Of a stretch of 37,620 nucleotides of DNA, positions 7,699 through 15,625 are shown one piece after another. Each line of letters opens with the position of its first letter. Positions within the stretch are counted from its first letter, which is position 1. This stretch comes from an uncultured bacterium (GTDB lineage Bacteria; Verrucomicrobiota; Lentisphaeria; Victivallales; UBA1829): contig URNX01000031.1 in the NCBI GenBank assembly GCA_900549415.1, forward strand, positions 1 through 37,620, written 5' to 3'. A program made the position numbers and the translations under genes. Below the pieces are notes generated by a model. The model worked only from the letters and a program-made list of their open reading frames with translations. It did no database searches and had not been told where the DNA came from.

Positions 7699-9906
7699 TT
7701 ACAGAATCGTGCGGGAGATGAATTCTTCCTGCATTTTCCCGTCAAGGGAAATGAACCGGGCGGAATAACCGTATAACCGGACAATCAGGTCGCCGTGGCG
7801 TTCCGGATGCGCCATGGCGTCAAGAAGTTCCGAATGATCCAGACAGTTCAGCTGAAGCATTCCGCCGGGGAAATTCCGGATGACTGCTGACAGAATCTCT
7901 GGCGTCATGCCATTGCGCTGAAGCGTGAGCGTGAGAACTGAATTTGCAGGGAAGTCGGAGAGCGGGAGAGGCTGGAGCATGCGCAGGATTTCCGGTGCGT
8001 TGAGCGAACGGGAATAACGCTGCGGAGTCAGCCCCTGCGTCAGGAAATCTCCGCGGCGGCGGCCGTCGGGAGTGGCGCGTGTCTGTTCCGCCCAGTCGAT
8101 AATGTCGCGGTAGTTGTAGAGTCCGAGCTGAAAATGATATTCGCTGTGCTCTGCATTGTACCGGGATATGACACGGGCGATGTCCGAGAGAATCCGTGCG
8201 GCAAGCTGCGTGCACTCCTCCGATTTTCCGTAGCGGGGGGCGGCAAGCGCGGAGCGGCGGAGAGATTCAAAGCCGTTCCAGTCAGACCGCACGGCGCGGA
8301 GAAGTTCCGGAAGCGTGCAGAGTTTTTTCTCAAAACAGAGCGTTCGGATCGCGGAAAGGGAATCAACCAGCACCGCCAGGCTCGCCAGCGGGAGTCCGTG
8401 AGGATGGTAGCGGGCGCCGCCGCCGGAATAGTCGCGGCGTTTTTCGAGGCAGTCCTTCAAGCCGGCGGAGAAGAACGGCGAAGGGTTGACCCGGTTCCAC
8501 GGACAGCTGCCGATGCGCAGACGGTCGCAAAGGCGCAGGAGCGTTTCCGTTTCATTGTCTAAAACGATGCTGTAGACCTGTTCAAAACTGGCGGCGTTAT
8601 CCAGTTTCCGGAATTTCATTTCAACTTTCGATTCCAGCTCCGGATCATCATGGATGGAGAGATCCAGAACGCGCGCCAGATTGATGTAGCAGTTTGCTCC
8701 CTGAGAGTGTTCACAACCTTCGATGATAGCTTCCCAGCAGCCGCCGGCGACGTAGCCCCGGGCGTCCTCAAGGCGTTTTCCGGCGCGGACTTGTGCAGGA
8801 ATCAGGAGATCGTCGTTCAGAAATGAAACGGTGTTGCGTCCGTTCATAAAGTCGGCGCAGGCGTCGTGGAGGTATTCCGGGGCGGTGCGGGCGGAATAGC
8901 GGAAATGGATTTTCGGATAGATGAGCTTGAGCTCGCGGTGCGCACGGAGGAAGAGATGCGTCAGTTCATTGCAGCAGTCGCCGCCGTTTTCGTCGCAGCC
9001 TCCGAGAATCAGGGTGTCGCCCTGTTCGCCGACATTGTACTGTTCGGTCAGCGGACGGTCCAGTTCCAGTTTGCAGTCGGTATGGAGCATCCAGCGGCAG
9101 ACGAGGTCGTATGCATCGCCGCGGGTCAGGGCGCCGCTTGCGAGATCCTTCTGATAAAGCGAGTTCAGCTGATAATCGGGGCGTCCGAGAACCGACATGC
9201 CGATTCCGTCGATGGAGCCGCAGACTTCATGCAGGAACCAGAGGACGCAGAGACCTTCGTAAAAGCTTTCCGCCGGTTTCCATGGGACCCGGCGGGCGGC
9301 CGCAGTCAGGCGTTCCATATTGCGTTTCTGCGGGAGATCATCCAGCGAGTCTGCAAGTTTCTGCGCGGCTTCGGCGAATTTTTCCGCGATGCGGCGGACC
9401 GCAAGAAGGGAGCGGCGGGTCATGATGGCAAATTCATTCTGTTCACCTTTCCCGAATTCGTCATAGAAGTATTCGAGTCCGTTGCGAAGAACTGCGGTGA
9501 ACGGGAAGCAGTGATGATCGGGGTCGACGAATGGCCCGTAGTAGATATGGAATCCGGCTTTGCTGAATTCCCTGTGCAGACGGTACAGGTCTGGGTTTTC
9601 ATCGTTCCAGAGGTGCTGGTTCCGCAGCATCAGCCAGGCGCCGGGCCCCATGCCGATTCCGTCGTATTCTGCGATGCGGACGCCCATTTCGGAGAAAAAC
9701 GGCGTATTGCGGAAGAGCACCGGCGTAAAGCGGGCGGCGATAATTTCATACTGCACGGTTTTCAATTCGAGTGCGGATGCCTGCGGGTGAGTATCCGCCC
9801 AGGCATCCATTTCCGCCTGGAACGGATTGTATTCTTTTTTTCCGCCGAGCTCGCGGAAGGTGTGTGCGGAGTAGTATTCCCGCAGTTCTTTTCTGAGAGC
9901 GTTCAT
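7699..9906 (-). CDS. Pyruvate formate-lyase-like glycyl radical enzyme, unknown substrate
   Basis: A 735-residue glycyl radical enzyme. The thiyl-radical cysteine is C390 in YVAGGCWEAI. The C-terminal radical site is VRLYGYSARFI with G713 as the predicted radical glycine, 23 residues from the end, as usual in the family. C-x-E (C390, E392) matches the dehydratase/lyase branch (glycerol dehydratase type GCVE) and not true PFL, which has CC. At 735 residues it is shorter than most dehydratase-branch members (about 780-850). It is an oxygen-sensitive anaerobic enzyme that must be activated by a radical-SAM activase, but none is encoded nearby. It is the second gene after an SDR dehydrogenase (10-bp gap, AAGGAG site overlapping that gene's stop). 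That suggests C-O, C-C or C-N bond cleavage coupled to NAD(P)-linked oxidation or reduction of a small polyol or sugar acid. Substrate unknown. Confidence 0.88.
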   Translation of the reverse strand: MNALRKELREYYSAHTFRELGGKKEYNPFQAEMDAWADTHPQASALELKTVQYEIIAARFTPVLFRNTPFFSEMGVRIAEYDGIGMGPGAWLMLRNQHLWNDENPDLYRLHREFSKAGFHIYYGPFVDPDHHCFPFTAVLRNGLEYFYDEFGKGEQNEFAIMTRRSLLAVRRIAEKFAEAAQKLADSLDDLPQKRNMERLTAAARRVPWKPAESFYEGLCVLWFLHEVCGSIDGIGMSVLGRPDYQLNSLYQKDLASGALTRGDAYDLVCRWMLHTDCKLELDRPLTEQYNVGEQGDTLILGGCDENGGDCCNELTHLFLRAHRELKLIYPKIHFRYSARTAPEYLHDACADFMNGRNTVSFLNDDLLIPAQVRAGKRLEDARGYVAGGCWEAIIEGCEHSQGANCYINLARVLDLSIHDDPELESKVEMKFRKLDNAASFEQVYSIVLDNETETLLRLCDRLRIGSCPWNRVNPSPFFSAGLKDCLEKRRDYSGGGARYHPHGLPLASLAVLVDSLSAIRTLCFEKKLCTLPELLRAVRSDWNGFESLRRSALAAPRYGKSEECTQLAARILSDIARVISRYNAEHSEYHFQLGLYNYRDIIDWAEQTRATPDGRRRGDFLTQGLTPQRYSRSLNAPEILRMLQPLPLSDFPANSVLTLTLQRNGMTPEILSAVIRNFPGGMLQLNCLDHSELLDAMAHPERHGDLIVRLYGYSARFISLDGKMQEEFISRTIL

Positions 9907-9916
9907 AAAAATCTCC

Positions 9917-10672
9917 TTAATTTCCCGTAAATGCGCCGTCGACGGGCAGGGTGACCCCGTTGACGAAACTGCTCATCTCGCTTGCGAGGAAGAGCATGAC
10001 GTTTGCGATCTCTTCGGGTTCTCCGAGGCGTCCTGCAGGGTATCTTGAGATGTATATTTTGTATTCGCCCGGATTGAAGCAGTGTTCCGTCAGGTCGGTG
10101 CGCGTGATTCCCGGAGCGATTGCGTTGACATTGATGTTGTACCGGGCGAGAGCGTTCGCCATGCAGCGCGTCATTCCCATGATTCCGGTTTTCATGACGC
10201 CGTAGCTGAAGTTCCAGCCGCCTTCGCGGAACGCGCAGATGGAGGCAATGTTGATGATTTTTCCTCCGCCCGCCATTTTCAGAAACGGAATGGCCTGCTG
10301 CGAGAGATCGTAGACGGCGTCAAGCATTACCGAGCGGCTGATTTCCCAATGCTCTTCGGTGCAAGTTTCGATCGTTTCATCGAACTGCAGACCGGCGTTG
10401 TTGACGAGAATGTCGAGTCCGCCGAGCGCTTCCGCCATCTTTGCGATGAGCCCGCGGCGGTCTTCACGGTTTCCGAGGTCGGCGGAGAAGTAAAAGTTTT
10501 TTCCTCCGAATGCATTCAGTTCCGCCAGCAGCCTGTCCGCTTCTCTGCTGTGCGAGACGACGGCGACGGAGCATCCGCGTTCCGCTAAAGCCATTGCCAT
10601 CGCGCGTCCGAGTCCGCGCCGTCCGCCGGTTACGATTGCCCGTTTTCCTGAAAAATCGAGAAAGTCCTTCAT
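9917..10672 (-). CDS. Short-chain dehydrogenase/reductase (SDR)
   Basis: A 251-residue classical SDR. The nucleotide site VTGGRRGLGRA lies at about residues 14-24. NNAG is at 91-94. The catalytic set is S144 (NIASICAF), Y157 and K161 (YGVMK), and the C-terminal segment FLASEMSSFVNGVTLPVDGAF is typical. It reads like FabG/gluconate 5-dehydrogenase/KduD-type enzymes, which oxidise or reduce secondary alcohols with NAD(P). A strong AGGAGG lies 6 nt before the ATG. It is the first gene of a two-gene operon with the glycyl radical enzyme and is divergent from an AraC regulator, so it probably acts on that enzyme's substrate or product and not in fatty acid synthesis. Confidence 0.9.
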   Translation of the reverse strand: MKDFLDFSGKRAIVTGGRRGLGRAMAMALAERGCSVAVVSHSREADRLLAELNAFGGKNFYFSADLGNREDRRGLIAKMAEALGGLDILVNNAGLQFDETIETCTEEHWEISRSVMLDAVYDLSQQAIPFLKMAGGGKIINIASICAFREGGWNFSYGVMKTGIMGMTRCMANALARYNINVNAIAPGITRTDLTEHCFNPGEYKIYISRYPAGRLGEPEEIANVMLFLASEMSSFVNGVTLPVDGAFTGN

Positions 10673-10687
10673 AAAAAATCCTCCTGC

Positions 10688-10716
10688 TTGAAAAAGCTGT
10701 TTTCGTATATTATATT
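10688..10716. promoter_or_regulatory. Overlapping divergent promoters, araC-type gene and SDR-GRE operon
   Basis: On the plus strand TTGAAA (10688-10693), a 17-bp spacer and TATATT (10711-10716) make a good sigma-70-type promoter for the AraC gene. The same A/T patch read on the minus strand gives TATAAT (10714-10709) with no clear -35 box, as expected of an activator-dependent promoter for the SDR-GRE operon. Confidence 0.5.
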
Positions 10717-10736
10717 ACACAGGAAAGGAAAAAGGA

Positions 10737-10763
10737 ATGCCGAAAACTGACATTCATATATAA
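10737..10763 (+). CDS. Possible 8-codon leader ORF before the AraC gene
   Basis: ATG at 10737 follows a purine-rich AGGAAAGGAAAAAGGA and reads MPKTDIHI then TAA at 10761-10763. The AraC-family ATG comes 4 nt later and has no Shine-Dalgarno sequence of its own. Translation of the regulator may therefore depend on termination and restart after this leader. It could equally be chance. Confidence 0.3.
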   Translation: MPKTDIHI

Positions 10764-10767
10764 TTTT

Positions 10768-11580
10768 ATGATTCTGATAGACCGGATAGCTTTGCGGAAT
10801 CTGAATGGCCGCTGCGATGTGACATTCAACCATATTGCATATGAGCGGTTGAACTTTCATCAGATCTGTCTGTTTCCGCAGAACATTTTTGTCATGGTCC
10901 CGACCGCGAGCGGAAAACAGCAGGATTGTTTTACGGATGCGGCAACGGGGGAATCCCTGCATCTGGAAAAAGATCATTTTTATTTTGTTCCGAACGGCAA
11001 CTCCGTCGAGTACCTGCTGACTGAAGAAATTACGTTCATGACGTTTCATTTTAATCTGGAGCTTTATCCGGGGATGGATCTTTATCATGGAATGCGCGGG
11101 ATCCGCTCAGGATATGCGCCGGAGATGACCGCGAAGTTCCGCGCGATTTTCGATGAACCGGATGAATTCCGTTCGCTGGTGCGCTTCAAAGAGGCCGTGA
11201 TGGAGTTCTGCATGGCGCATTGGCCGGAGAATCCGTACGGGGCAAAACCGTATTCGCATCTGTTCCAGAAAATCCGCGAGCGGTGCAGTGCGCGTCTGAG
11301 CGTGGCGGAACTTGCGGAGGAGGAGGGGATCACTCAGGAGGCGTTTTCGCGGCGCATCCGGCGGGATCTCGGGACAACTCCGAAGAAACTGATTCAGATG
11401 GAGCTTCTGCGGCGGGTTTTCATTCTGCTCGGCGTTCCCGGAACAACAATTTCCGAGGTCGCGGAGAAACTGGAATTCAGCTCCGCATTCTATCTTTCCC
11501 GTTTTTTCCGCGAGCAGACCGGAATGACGCCGTCCGGGTATCTTGCACAGTTTGTCGGCAAGAGAGGACGGGACTCTTGA
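10768..11580 (+). CDS. AraC-family transcriptional regulator
   Basis: 270 residues. The N-terminal part (about 1-150) has the pattern of an AraC-type cupin sensing domain (HLEKDHFYFVPNGNSVEYLL). The C-terminal part (about 165-262) is the double helix-turn-helix: LSVAELAEEEGITQEAFSRRI and then ISEVAEKLEFSSAFYLSRFF followed by EQTGMTPSGYL, the family signature. It is divergent from the SDR-GRE operon with only 95 bp between them, so it most likely activates that operon in response to its sugar-like substrate. The region after the stop (11581-11794) holds no gene that I can support. Confidence 0.93.
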   Translation: MILIDRIALRNLNGRCDVTFNHIAYERLNFHQICLFPQNIFVMVPTASGKQQDCFTDAATGESLHLEKDHFYFVPNGNSVEYLLTEEITFMTFHFNLELYPGMDLYHGMRGIRSGYAPEMTAKFRAIFDEPDEFRSLVRFKEAVMEFCMAHWPENPYGAKPYSHLFQKIRERCSARLSVAELAEEEGITQEAFSRRIRRDLGTTPKKLIQMELLRRVFILLGVPGTTISEVAEKLEFSSAFYLSRFFREQTGMTPSGYLAQFVGKRGRDS

Positions 11581-11794
11581 TGTTTTCGTCGCATGGACGG
11601 CAGAACAGTGAAATGGAGTTGATTTTGCAAATTGGCGGTATCACGCGGTTGAACATGCCGCCCGTCGGCTCTGCGTCCGTGCCGCAGACAGGGCGTGCCG
11701 CGCTTGCAGGGGGTGCGATTGAACGGAAGCCGGAACCGCGGAACGGATCGCGTTGACGCGCTCCGCAGAACTCGGAAAAAATACCGTCGGGGAC

Positions 11795-11822
11795 TTGAAA
11801 AAAGCTCTTGAGATTGTATATT
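11795..11822 (+). promoter_or_regulatory. Predicted gyrB promoter
   Basis: TTGAAA (11795-11800), a 16-bp spacer and TATATT (11817-11822) lie 84 bp before the gyrB ATG in the only stretch of more than 300 bp without a gene (11581-11905). An AGGAG at 11896-11900 is the likely gyrB ribosome-binding site. Nothing else was recognised in that gap. Confidence 0.45.
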
Positions 11823-11905
11823 GTCAAGTGAGAAATTATCTTTAAAAAGAATAGAAACATTGTTCCCGGGCTGACCGGGAGATCAATGAGAATCAGGAGT
11901 TAGCA

Positions 11906-14416
11906 ATGTCTGAAGAAAATACGACGCAGAATGCGCCGCAGGGGCAGGGGGACAGTCAGTACACCGCCTCGAAAATCACCGTGCTGGAAGGTCTTGAGGC
12001 TGTTCGGAAACGTCCGAGCATGTATATCGGCGACACCGGTGAGCGCGGTCTGCATCATCTGGTCTATGAAGCGGTTGACAACAGTATCGACGAAGCTCTC
12101 GCCGGATACGCAACTCATGTTGAAGTCACCATCCGCCCCGATAACAGCATCCGCGTTTCCGATGACGGACGAGGCATCCCGGTTGATATGCACGAAGAGG
12201 GCAAGCCCGCCGTCGAAGTCGTCATGACCATTCTGCATGCGGGCGGCAAGTTCGACCATAACGCATACAAGGTTTCCGGCGGTCTGCACGGCGTGGGTAT
12301 CTCCTGCGTAAACGCGCTTTCCAAATGGATGAAGGTTGAAGTTCACCGCGGCGGCAAGGCGTATGAGATCGGTTTCGAGCGCGGCAACACGGTTGAGCCC
12401 CTCAAGGAACTCGGTCCGGTTTCCGATCGCGGAACCACGGTCACGTTCAAGCCGGATGAGGAAATTTTCTCGACGACGATTTACAAGTGGGATATTCTCA
12501 AGAACCGTCTGCGCGAGCTGGCGTTCCTCAACAGCGGCGTCAAAATCACTCTGACCGATGAGCGCGAAGGACAACAGAACAAGGAAGTCTTCCACTACGA
12601 AGGCGGCATTTCCGAGTTCGTCACCATGCTGAACAAAGACAAGCAGGCTCTGCATCCGGTCATCTACATGCACAAGGCGAAAGACGGGCTCGACGTCGAA
12701 GTTGCCATGCAGTACTGCAATGTTTTCACGAACACCGAGACGATTTATTCTTATGCGAACAACATCAACACGTTTGAAGGTGGAACGCACCTGACCGGTT
12801 TCCAGTCCGCTTTGACCCGTGTAGTTAATGCCTATGGAAAATCCTCGAATCTGCTGAAGGGTGAGAAGAGTGTGTCCGGAGCGGATACCCGCATGGGGCT
12901 GACTGCAGTTATCAGTGTCAAGGTTCCCGACCCGCAGTTCGAAGGTCAGACCAAGACCAAGCTCGGAAACAATGAAGTCAAAGGCATTGTGGATTCCATT
13001 GTCAATGAGACTCTCAGCACTTTCTTTGAGGAAAACCCCCAGACGGCGCGCGGCATTGTCGACAAGGCGATTCGCACATCGGCCGCCCGTGAGGCCGCCC
13101 GCAAGGCGTATGAGCTGATTCAGCGCAAGGGTGCACTTGAAGGATTCTCGCTTCCCGGCAAACTCGCCGACTGCTCCAGCAAAGATCCTTCGATCTGCGA
13201 ACTCTATATTGTCGAGGGTGACTCGGCAGGCGGTTCCGCGAAGCAGGGGCGCGACAGCAAGTTCCAGGCGATTCTTCCGATTCGAGGCAAGCTCCTGAAC
13301 GTTGAGAAGACCCGCAAGGACAAGATGCTCGAAAACAAGGAAATTCAGTCCATGATCGCAGCAATCGGCTGCGGACTGGATGACAACTTCGATATTTCCA
13401 AACTGCGTTACAACCGCGTCGTTATCATGACAGATGCCGATGTGGACGGTTCGCACATCCGCACGCTGCTTCTGACGTTCTTCTACCGTCAGATGCCGGA
13501 GCTGATCAAAACCGGCCACGTCTACATCGCCAAGCCGCCGCTGTTCAAAGTCAAACGCAAAAACGACGAACAGTACATTGAGACCGAGGAGCAGCTGGAC
13601 GCCTATCTCTTCAACATCGGCAGTTCCGACATCGAAGTCTACCGCACCGACGGCTCCATGCTTACGCCGGAACAGGTGAAGCAGATCACCGGCTTTATCG
13701 CCCGCGCCCACCATCTTTCGGAAGCGCTTCAGCGTCATGGACTTGCGACGGAGTACTACTTCTCGCTCGCCAAAGATATGAAGTTCCCGGTCGCCCGTAT
13801 CATGGTCCGCGAAACGGACGGACGCATGACCGAGCAGTTCGTCTATACCGAAGAAGAGAAGAAGCAGTACGTGGAAGAGGCGATCCAGCGTCTTCCGAAG
13901 TACACGCCTGAGCAGGAGCCGGCGAAGTCCGAAACGATCACCGTTCCGGGTGAAACCGTGGACGATGAGGAGGCCGGAGCTCTTCAACAGACGTTCCATC
14001 CCTCCATCGACGTGACGGAAATTTTCGAAAGCTCCGACTGTGAAGCGCTTTACAAGGATATTGCGGATGCCGGTTACAATCCGGAGAATCTGTTCCAGGA
14101 TGCGGATGATCTCTTCCGCGTGGTCGAAAGCGACAAGCAGCAGAAGATCCGTTCCCTCAAGGGGCTCGCCGAGGAGGTCAAGCGCAACGGTCGCCAGGGT
14201 CTTGCCATCAACCGTTACAAAGGTTTGGGCGAAATGAACCACGACCAGCTCTGGGATACCACCATGGACCCGGAGAAACGCAAGATGATCCAGGTGAAGA
14301 TGGAGGACGCCGTGGAGGCCGACCGCATGTTCACCCTGCTCATGGGCGACAGCGTGGAGCCGCGCCGCGACTATATCGAGAAGTACGCCGCGGGCGTGAA
14401 GGACCTCGACCTTTAA
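11906..14416 (+). CDS. gyrB: DNA gyrase subunit B
   Basis: 836 residues. Gyrase B supplies the ATPase that drives negative supercoiling with GyrA in the cytoplasm. The GHKL ATPase region includes LEAVRKRPSMYIG, YEAVDNSIDEALAG, DDGRGIPV and GGLHGVGISCVNALS. The Toprim domain has EGDSAGGSAKQGRD (E437) and the metal-binding DADVDGSHI (D510, D512). The C-terminal tail has NRYKGLGEMNHDQLWDTTMDP. About 170 residues between FFYRQMPELI and the KGLGEM tail form an insert like that of Gram-negative GyrB, which explains the length. A ParE paralogue is less likely, given the insert and the overall match. gyrA is not in the window. recA follows on the same strand 69 bp later. Confidence 0.96.
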   Translation: MSEENTTQNAPQGQGDSQYTASKITVLEGLEAVRKRPSMYIGDTGERGLHHLVYEAVDNSIDEALAGYATHVEVTIRPDNSIRVSDDGRGIPVDMHEEGKPAVEVVMTILHAGGKFDHNAYKVSGGLHGVGISCVNALSKWMKVEVHRGGKAYEIGFERGNTVEPLKELGPVSDRGTTVTFKPDEEIFSTTIYKWDILKNRLRELAFLNSGVKITLTDEREGQQNKEVFHYEGGISEFVTMLNKDKQALHPVIYMHKAKDGLDVEVAMQYCNVFTNTETIYSYANNINTFEGGTHLTGFQSALTRVVNAYGKSSNLLKGEKSVSGADTRMGLTAVISVKVPDPQFEGQTKTKLGNNEVKGIVDSIVNETLSTFFEENPQTARGIVDKAIRTSAAREAARKAYELIQRKGALEGFSLPGKLADCSSKDPSICELYIVEGDSAGGSAKQGRDSKFQAILPIRGKLLNVEKTRKDKMLENKEIQSMIAAIGCGLDDNFDISKLRYNRVVIMTDADVDGSHIRTLLLTFFYRQMPELIKTGHVYIAKPPLFKVKRKNDEQYIETEEQLDAYLFNIGSSDIEVYRTDGSMLTPEQVKQITGFIARAHHLSEALQRHGLATEYYFSLAKDMKFPVARIMVRETDGRMTEQFVYTEEEKKQYVEEAIQRLPKYTPEQEPAKSETITVPGETVDDEEAGALQQTFHPSIDVTEIFESSDCEALYKDIADAGYNPENLFQDADDLFRVVESDKQQKIRSLKGLAEEVKRNGRQGLAINRYKGLGEMNHDQLWDTTMDPEKRKMIQVKMEDAVEADRMFTLLMGDSVEPRRDYIEKYAAGVKDLDL

Positions 14417-14426
14417 TGACAATCCG

Positions 14427-14459
14427 CGCGGACGGTTCCGGTTCGTTCCGATGTCCGCG
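14427..14459 (+). terminator. Weak hairpin between gyrB and recA
   Basis: A 7-bp stem (CGCGGAC at 14427-14433, GTCCGCG at 14453-14459) with a 19-nt loop is followed by TTTCAAT. It lies just after the gyrB stop. The stem is short and the T-run poor, so it may be a partial terminator or nothing. Confidence 0.25.
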
Positions 14460-14485
14460 TTTCAATAAAACCAATGGAGAAAACC

Positions 14486-15610
14486 ATGGCAGAAGACGCA
14501 AAAGCAAAAAGAGTCGGCATTGACACGAATGTGCGCGACAAGAATCTGACCGCCGCGCTCGGTCAGATCGAAAAGGAATTCGGCAAAGGCGCGATCATGA
14601 AGCTCGGCGACAACAACGCCGCAACCGATGTGTCGGTCATCAGCACCGGCGCTCTTTCGCTGGACATCGCCCTCGGAATCATGGGCGTGCCGCGCGGAAG
14701 AATCGTTGAAATCTTCGGTCCTGAATCTTCCGGTAAAACCACGCTCTGCATGCATATCATCGCCAACGCCCAGCGCGCGGGCGGCGTCGCGGCAATCATC
14801 GATGCGGAACACGCTGTCGACCCGGTTTACGCTTCGAAAATCGGCGTGAATGTCGACAATCTTCTGATTTCCCAGCCGGACTGCGGCGAAGATGCGCTGA
14901 ACATTGCGGACATGCTGATCCGCAGCAACGCGGTCGACGTTCTGGTTATCGACTCTGTCGCCGCCCTCGTTCCCCGTGCTGAAATCGAAGGTCAGATGGG
15001 CGATTCTTTCGTCGGTCTTCATGCCCGCCTGATGTCTCAGGCGCTGCGCAAACTCACCGGTGCGATCAGCCGCAGCCGCACCTGCTGCATCTTCACAAAC
15101 CAGATTCGCGAAAAGATCGGCGTGATGTTCGGCAACCCGGAGACCACCACCGGCGGTAACGCGCTGAAGTTCTACAGCTCCATCCGCATGGATATCCGGC
15201 GAATCGGCTCCATCAAGGAAGGCGACGAAGTGATTGCCGCGCGCACGAAAGTGAAAGTCGTCAAGAACAAACTCGCGCCCCCGTTCCGCATTGCCGAATT
15301 CGATATCAACTGGAACGAAGGTATTTCCAGAGTCGGTTCCATCATCGACGTCGGAACGGATCTCGGCGTGATTGAAAAACGCGGGTCGTGGTTCTCCTTC
15401 AACGGCGAACAGCTCGCGCAGGGACGCGAACAGGCGAAGACGGTGATCGGAGGAAACAAGGAACTTGAGGACCGCATCCTCAAGAAAATCCGCGAAACTC
15501 TCGCCGCCCGCCGTGCCGCCGCATCGGGTCAGGCTCCTGCCGCAGTGCCCGCGGCCGCTCCGTCGCCTTCTGCTGCACCCGCTCCGGAAGCTGCGCCTGC
15601 GGCGAAATAA
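14486..15610 (+). CDS. recA: Recombinase RecA
   Basis: 374 residues from the start chosen here. The ATG at 14474 is less likely because its own bases form the GGAG (14476-14479) that sits 6 nt before the ATG at 14486. RecA forms filaments on single-stranded DNA for strand exchange and SOS induction. Visible parts: GPESSGKTTL (Walker A), VDVLVIDSVAALVPRAEIEG (Walker B and loop L1 region), the L2 region TNQIREKIGVMFGNPETTTG and GNALKFYSS. The core ends near RDGLKI-equivalent residues, followed by an Ala/Pro-rich tail of about 30 residues (AAVPAAAPSPSAAPAPEAAP) in place of the usual acidic tail. No LexA-type operator was recognised upstream. Confidence 0.97.
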   Translation: MAEDAKAKRVGIDTNVRDKNLTAALGQIEKEFGKGAIMKLGDNNAATDVSVISTGALSLDIALGIMGVPRGRIVEIFGPESSGKTTLCMHIIANAQRAGGVAAIIDAEHAVDPVYASKIGVNVDNLLISQPDCGEDALNIADMLIRSNAVDVLVIDSVAALVPRAEIEGQMGDSFVGLHARLMSQALRKLTGAISRSRTCCIFTNQIREKIGVMFGNPETTTGGNALKFYSSIRMDIRRIGSIKEGDEVIAARTKVKVVKNKLAPPFRIAEFDINWNEGISRVGSIIDVGTDLGVIEKRGSWFSFNGEQLAQGREQAKTVIGGNKELEDRILKKIRETLAARRAAASGQAPAAVPAAAPSPSAAPAPEAAPAAK

Positions 15611-15625
15611 CCGGAGAAAACACCC

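Noticed and set aside
11581..11794. A small gene or ncRNA between the AraC gene and gyrB
   Set aside because: No frame has a plausible start site and family, and no stable tRNA-like or terminator structure was clear.
11900..14422. An 840-residue minus-strand open frame opposite gyrB
   Set aside because: It mirrors gyrB codons almost end to end and has no recognisable family. GyrB is unmistakable on the plus strand.
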